Origin: Zychaea mexicana
Taxonomy: Eukaryota > Mucoromycota > Mucoromycetes > Mucorales > Lichtheimiaceae
DNA: 64,000 bases
NCBI RefSeq assembly: GCF_025766255.1
Contig: NW_026516763.1
Coordinates: 62,001 to 126,000 of the forward strand
Direction: 5' to 3'
The notes under the pieces are model-generated. The model made no database searches and was not told the DNA's origin. It saw nothing but the letters and a program-made list of their open reading frames with translations. This document shows, in pieces, positions 59,821-64,000 of this stretch; positions within the stretch are counted from its first letter, which is position 1, and each line of letters begins with the position of its first letter. The translations under genes were made by a program, and so were the position numbers.

Positions 59821-61070
59821 CAACATAGGTTAATGCGGTTGACCTATACCGCCAATGAAAGACTTTGTCTGACTGCTCATGAAAGTTCCATCTTATTTTA
59901 TTGGAGACGTGCTCTCCAGCATCCAGACAATGCCTTAGGTAACCGGAAACCGGTCATCAGGGCTTCGATTGATGCCACAATATCCAGAACATAGAGGTTT
60001 GCTGCAGAAACAACAACGACGACGTTGGAAATACAAGTTTGTCTTGAATGCTTTTGAAAGCTTCAAATGCTCCCAAAAGCTTTCAAATGCTTTCGAAGAC
60101 TTCAAAAAGCATCAAATTACAAATTTCCGACGAACAACAACGACAATGACAACAATCCACCAACAGAAACAAATCAAGAGGCTCACGTGTATAAGAGATA
60201 CGAATCAGAGCGCACCATACAACATCTCGATTACATACTTCACTTGACACGCGAGCCACTTTAATTGTGTTAAGTTTTTGATATTGATGGCGAGACCTAT
60301 GACTCATTATTCGATGGGAGAATTATTTACAGAGGCGGGCAGCGAGCGATGGGAAGTGTTTACCTATTGGAGATTCGAGGCTAACATCGTACCCTGCTTG
60401 ACAAACTACTAAGCCTCAGAACATATTCCACAAAAACATCAGCAAATCATTGCATCTGTCGTACAAAATGTCCGTCAATAGAAGCCATTGTCCTCATATA
60501 CCAAGTGCTGCTGATGCTTTAGCAACCATGTCATGATTACATCAAATAAGGCAGCATCAATACCAACAACAATAACAAAAATAACAACAACGTTGGTACT
60601 AATGGTAGAAGGCTATATCCACTTTTCCCAGTTGCTTAAAAACATATCTCATTTGGCAATTACTTTTCTTTTGGAATACTTCGCTTCGAGCGAAGAAATT
60701 ATCCGTGACGAATTACTGGTTATGATACCGGAAGATAAGACATTTGGAGGCAATCAAGCTGGACGCTTGCAAATAAGGCCTTGTGACGACGAAAGGGATG
60801 GGCTCAGCATTACTATACTTGACGACAGCAATACTGTTTCAGATATATAAATGGTGGCATTCGGTACTGCTTTTTGATTAGCGGATATAGACCTCTACCG
60901 CCTACCATTGAACACACCCTCGGGCGTGAGAAAGTTGCTTGAAGGCTTCAACTCGCTCAAGATGCTTTGTGCACAAGGTTGCGGGTCTGTGCTGGGAGAA
61001 TGGCAAACTATGTTTTATTGTGCTAAAACCAAAAGTGCTCGTGTCGACATTGGCAAAAGATGATGATACC
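59821..61070 (+). pseudogene. Scattered remnants of an unidentified coding gene
   Basis: Several plus-strand stretches read like protein but are separated by stops and frame changes: DIDGETYDSLFDGRIIYRGG (about 60280), LKNISHLAITFLLEYFASSE then EEIIRDELLVMIPEDKTFGG (60630-60750), and ADIDLYRLPLNTPSGVRKLL then EGFNSLKMLCAQGCGSVLGE, ending in a stop at about 61062. The 60533-60850 frame and the last stretch are in the same register across a gap of about 30 bp with two stops, which may be a short intron. AAC/ACA runs give Asn/Thr-rich pieces. Family unknown; either a decayed gene or a spliced gene I could not model. Confidence 0.3.
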
Positions 61071-61703
61071 CTTTCTCGTGTTGAAAGAATGTAGTTGGAT
61101 TATTGACCTTCTTGACTTTTTGTGCGCTTTTTTATCCTCTTCTTATTCAACAAAAATTATTATAACATATCGAACCGTGCATACCCTTGTTATGTATATG
61201 TTATAAAAGAAAAACGGAAGCATAATATAGTATATATTACTGTTCTTTCGTCGAAAAGCACCCACGAAAAAATTTCGAGGATTCATAAGACGTCGTGAGA
61301 TGCTCAGAGGTAGCAAGCGGTACTAGCCCCCATCCGCATTTATGTGTGTGAAGAGGTAGTGCAAACAATGGATGTATATTATTGACCCATTAATTAAATC
61401 GACAGCTGTCATTTGCAGATGCCAGCTATCTTATTTTTTCTCCTTCCGGGAAAAGAAATAGCGTTGCTTGGGGGTATCAATGCAACCGGTGTCGAACGGG
61501 TACTACTCAAGCTTGCTTTACAACGTTGAAACTAGTTACTGGTACACGTTGTCTTGCGACCGGGAACATTTATGCACCCAACTCAGCCCACCCTATTTCT
61601 TTTCTTTCACGCAGTAGCTCTAGTATATATATAACCAATAGCATACCACCCTCTCTTTTTCTATTCTATATTATCCTTGCCAGACCTCAAGAACAGCAAA
61701 ACC
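61071..61703. promoter_or_regulatory. Upstream region of the GPI12 gene
   Basis: AT-rich spacer with no gene. A TATATATATA run at about 61623-61633 lies 70 bp before the start codon and may act as a TATA element; this is inferred from position only. Confidence 0.35.
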
Positions 61704-62837
61704 ATGTTGGCTTCGGTCCTCAGTGTCTCGTTGCTCGTCTCATTACTCGCATATGCTTATCATGTCTTGGCACAATTCCAACAACAACAACAACAACAAC
61801 AACAAAGTTTGTCATCGATTGACAGTAAAAGTAGCAAGAACGTTTTGATTCTGACTGCCCATCCAGATGATGAATGCATGTTCTTTGGACCTACCATTAC
61901 TGCGCTTCGCGATTCAAAAACGCGTGTTCATGTATTGTGTCTGTCGACTGGTAAACGGCCGTTTCTTATTAATATCACCCATAGAAACGAAGCGCATAGT
62001 AACCAACCGTCTATATATATATCTCCTAGGCAACGCCGATGGATTAGGCGCGACTCGAAAGAAAGAGTTAACGCGTAGCTGTCAAGTACTAGGCATTCCG
62101 CCAGTTGATGTCAAGGCACTTGATCACGGGCAAGTAAACCTCTTTTCCTTTTTTTCGCAGTGGCTAACTGGTTGAGGCGATAAGGCCATAAACTGACGCA
62201 TTGTGCTGCTCACTAGAGATTTGCAAGATGGAATGAAGAACACTTGGTCGCCAACGTTGATTGCCGGGATTGTCAAAGATTATGTGACCAAGCATAAAAT
62301 CGATACAGTAAGAAAAAGAAAGCAGGAAAGAAATTAATAAAGAGTCTAGGGAACTGATAGGGGTATGGGTGTGTACGATGACGTCTCTTTTTTTTTTTTA
62401 TTAGATTATCACATTTGATGATTACGGCGTCTCGGGTCATCCAAATCATATTGCTGCGTACAAAGGCGCACAGTAAGTACAGCCATTGATTATTTTAACC
62501 TTTTGATAATATACGTCTAACTTTACTTGGTAGGCATTTTGTCAATGAATCATGCAGCAACAACAAGAAAGTGAGACTGTACAGGCTGTCATCGATCCTG
62601 CTGCCGCGCAAGTACATTGGGATTGGCGACCTGGTGTTCATGGCTGTGGAGCAGCGGCTCTTTCCGGACAGAGGGCGTGATGCAGTGTTGTTTGTGTCTT
62701 CGCCCAGCAGCTATCTAGTGACGCACAAGGCGATGAGGCGACATGTTTCGCAGCTGGTGTGGTTCCGATGGCTGTATGTAACGTTTTCGCGCTACATGTT
62801 TGTCAACCAGCTCGTGGAAGTCACTCCGCCCGTCTAA
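61704..62837 (+). CDS. GPI12: N-acetylglucosaminyl-phosphatidylinositol de-N-acetylase (PIG-L/GPI12)
   Basis: Five exons from the ATG at 61704. An N-terminal membrane anchor (MLASVLSVSLLVSLLAYAYH) and a nine-Gln run precede the LmbE/PIG-L catalytic fold. It shows NVLILTAHPDDECMFFGPTI with the HPDDE zinc motif, then LCLSTG joined to NADGLGATRKKEL, TFDDYGVSGHPNHIAAYKGA with the HPNH motif, and a C-terminal part with VRLYRLSSILLPRKYIGIGD. The end reads SSYLVTHKAMRRHVSQLVWF then YVTFSRYMFVNQLVE. The enzyme removes acetate from GlcNAc-PI on the cytosolic face of the ER, the second step of GPI-anchor synthesis. The zinc/catalytic residues are intact. The polyQ just after the membrane anchor is a local addition. 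Confidence 0.95.
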
Positions 62838-63207
62838 AAAAGACAGAGCTCCTTTTCGCTCATTTCAACCTCCCCCCCGTCCATTATCACCCACTCACAA
62901 TGCACACACATACTCGCAAAAGAAATACGCTATGAACGCTTTTGCCCTTTTGTTTCACTGGCGCCAGAAAAAAAAAAATCTTTCCGAACTCTTTTGAACA
63001 AGTCATAGTCGTTGCCTCTCTCTTCTTTTTAATTTTTTTTTTGTTTTTCCCTTTCCTTTCCTTTCCTTTCCTTCTTCCTTTTTATTTTTTTTTCGCTCTT
63101 TCTCTTTCTCTCACTTCCCTTCTTCGCCGCTCCACGTTTTGCCTCTCCCACTCCCTTTTATATTACCAACTTTTGTCTCTTCTTCCTAATATCAACAATA
63201 AAACGCC
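62838..63207. promoter_or_regulatory. Pyrimidine-rich upstream region of the INO80F-like gene
   Basis: CT-rich tract (about 63020-63170, repeated TTTCCTTTCC) running up to the start codon at 63208. It holds the GPI12 3' end and the next gene's promoter. No other gene seen. Confidence 0.45.
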
Positions 63208-64000
63208 ATGGACGCTACCACTGCTTCTCCTGCTGTCACCACCACCGCAAACAACAACAACACCAACAACGAACTTATCACCACCCACAACCCCACTACC
63301 AACAGCCACACCAACGGCAGTACGAGTAATAATATTAATAATCATAATCATAATCATAATCATAACGACAGCGACGTGCCTGCTCCACCTTCGTCTACCG
63401 CCGCAAGCACTCCAGCAGCCTCCACACCCCCCGCTAATAGTAACGTCAACGCCAACAACAACAACGATGGTACATTATTTCTTTCTATATTTTCAAAAAC
63501 ACACAAAAACGAGGAGGATGTGGTGTATTTACAATGAACACGCGGGGATATTATAGTAGACGAGACACTGCAGCACAAATACGGCCTTCTTAAGAAACGA
63601 GTCCGAGAAATAGAAGAGGTCAGCTATTTTATTACCAATTTCCCTCCTTATATATGCGACCATTAAAAAGCTAAAACGTCAATGATTGTATATTACAGGA
63701 TAACGATGCCATTCACATTAAACTCACAAAAGCGATGCGTCAGATCAAACGTCTGCGTGTGGAACGCATGTATGTAATTCATCTCCCCCGCCAAAAAAAA
63801 AAAAAAAAAATGTGCTGCACCTTTATTCACACACAAAAACAACAACAACTTTATTTCTAACGAATTTGTAAATGATGATGACGATGATAGTGTATTGCTC
63901 GAAGAACTCGACAGCTCGCGCCAATACCGTCGCGAAAGAAAAGCCGTAGCTGGAGGAGCATCCGATTCGGAAGGTTCTGTCTCGGATACGGCAACTACGA
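63208..64000 (+). CDS. INO80 complex subunit F-like protein, 5' part
   Basis: Partial: the gene runs off the right edge. Exon 1 (MDATTASPAVTTTANNNNTN) is Asn/Thr/Ser/Pro rich with a His/Asn run and ends at the GTACAT donor near 63469. After an intron ending TTATAG, the next exons read DETLQHKYGLLKKRVREIEE, DNDAIHIKLTKAMRQIKRLR, VERM and then VLLEELDSSRQYRRERKAVA. The pattern KY-x-x-L-K-K-x-V-x-E-I-E-E followed by I-K-R-L-R-x-E-R and L-L-E-x-L is that of the INO80 subunit F (TFPT-like) coiled-coil domain. If correct, the protein belongs to the INO80 chromatin remodeller in the nucleus. The call rests on one short domain, so other coiled-coil proteins are possible. Introns are short, one with a 17-base A-run. 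Confidence 0.7.

Overview
The window looks like nuclear DNA of an early-diverging fungus, most likely a Mucoromycota (Mucorales-type) genome; this is inferred from content, not from a database match. Genes are compact and cut by many short GT..AG introns (about 50-120 bp, often GTAAGT donors), many proteins carry polyQ/N/T tracts, and there are no operons. The gene set is eukaryotic and broadly fungal: PRP19, TBP, a septin, a VAP-type MSP protein, an RRM-Puf protein of the Jsn1/Puf2 kind and a GPI12/PIG-L deacetylase.

Layout. 1-1580: tandem array of about 220-bp modules that look like exon/intron units and encode no protein I can recognise. 2.1-11.4 kb: C1+DysF peroxin-like gene (+), PRP19 (-), HEN1 small-RNA methyltransferase (+), Gpt2/Sct1-type glycerol-3-phosphate acyltransferase (-). 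11.4-18.9 kb: VAP gene (-) inside long AT-rich spacers that hold a second copy of the 5' repeat and some decayed coding-like stretches. 18.9-30.9 kb: septin (+), a Yippee-like gene (-) reconstructed from four small exons, RRM-Puf gene (+), bZIP gene (-). 32.6-38.3 kb: RNF216/TRIAD3-like RBR ubiquitin ligase (-), a low-complexity hypothetical (-), TBP (-). 39.8-47.5 kb: FAD-linked D-2-hydroxyglutarate dehydrogenase (+) with a small TA-flanked inverted-repeat element in one intron, then an Srs2-type UvrD helicase (+). 47.5-61.7 kb: gene-poor, with a frameshifted F-box/LRR pseudogene, a broken repeat protein, minisatellites and scattered coding-like remnants. 61.7-64.0 kb: GPI12/PIG-L (+) and the 5' part of an INO80 subunit F-like gene (+) that runs off the end.

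The genes serve separate housekeeping processes (splicing, transcription, chromatin, recombination control, septation, lipid and GPI synthesis, ubiquitylation, RNA regulation). HEN1 and the Puf protein both concern RNA, but nothing here shows that they work together. The most unusual material is non-genic: the modular array at the left end with its relative at 17 kb, the inverted-repeat element in the dehydrogenase intron, and the pseudogene-rich right half. Exon joins were read by eye, so splice sites may be off by a few bases.
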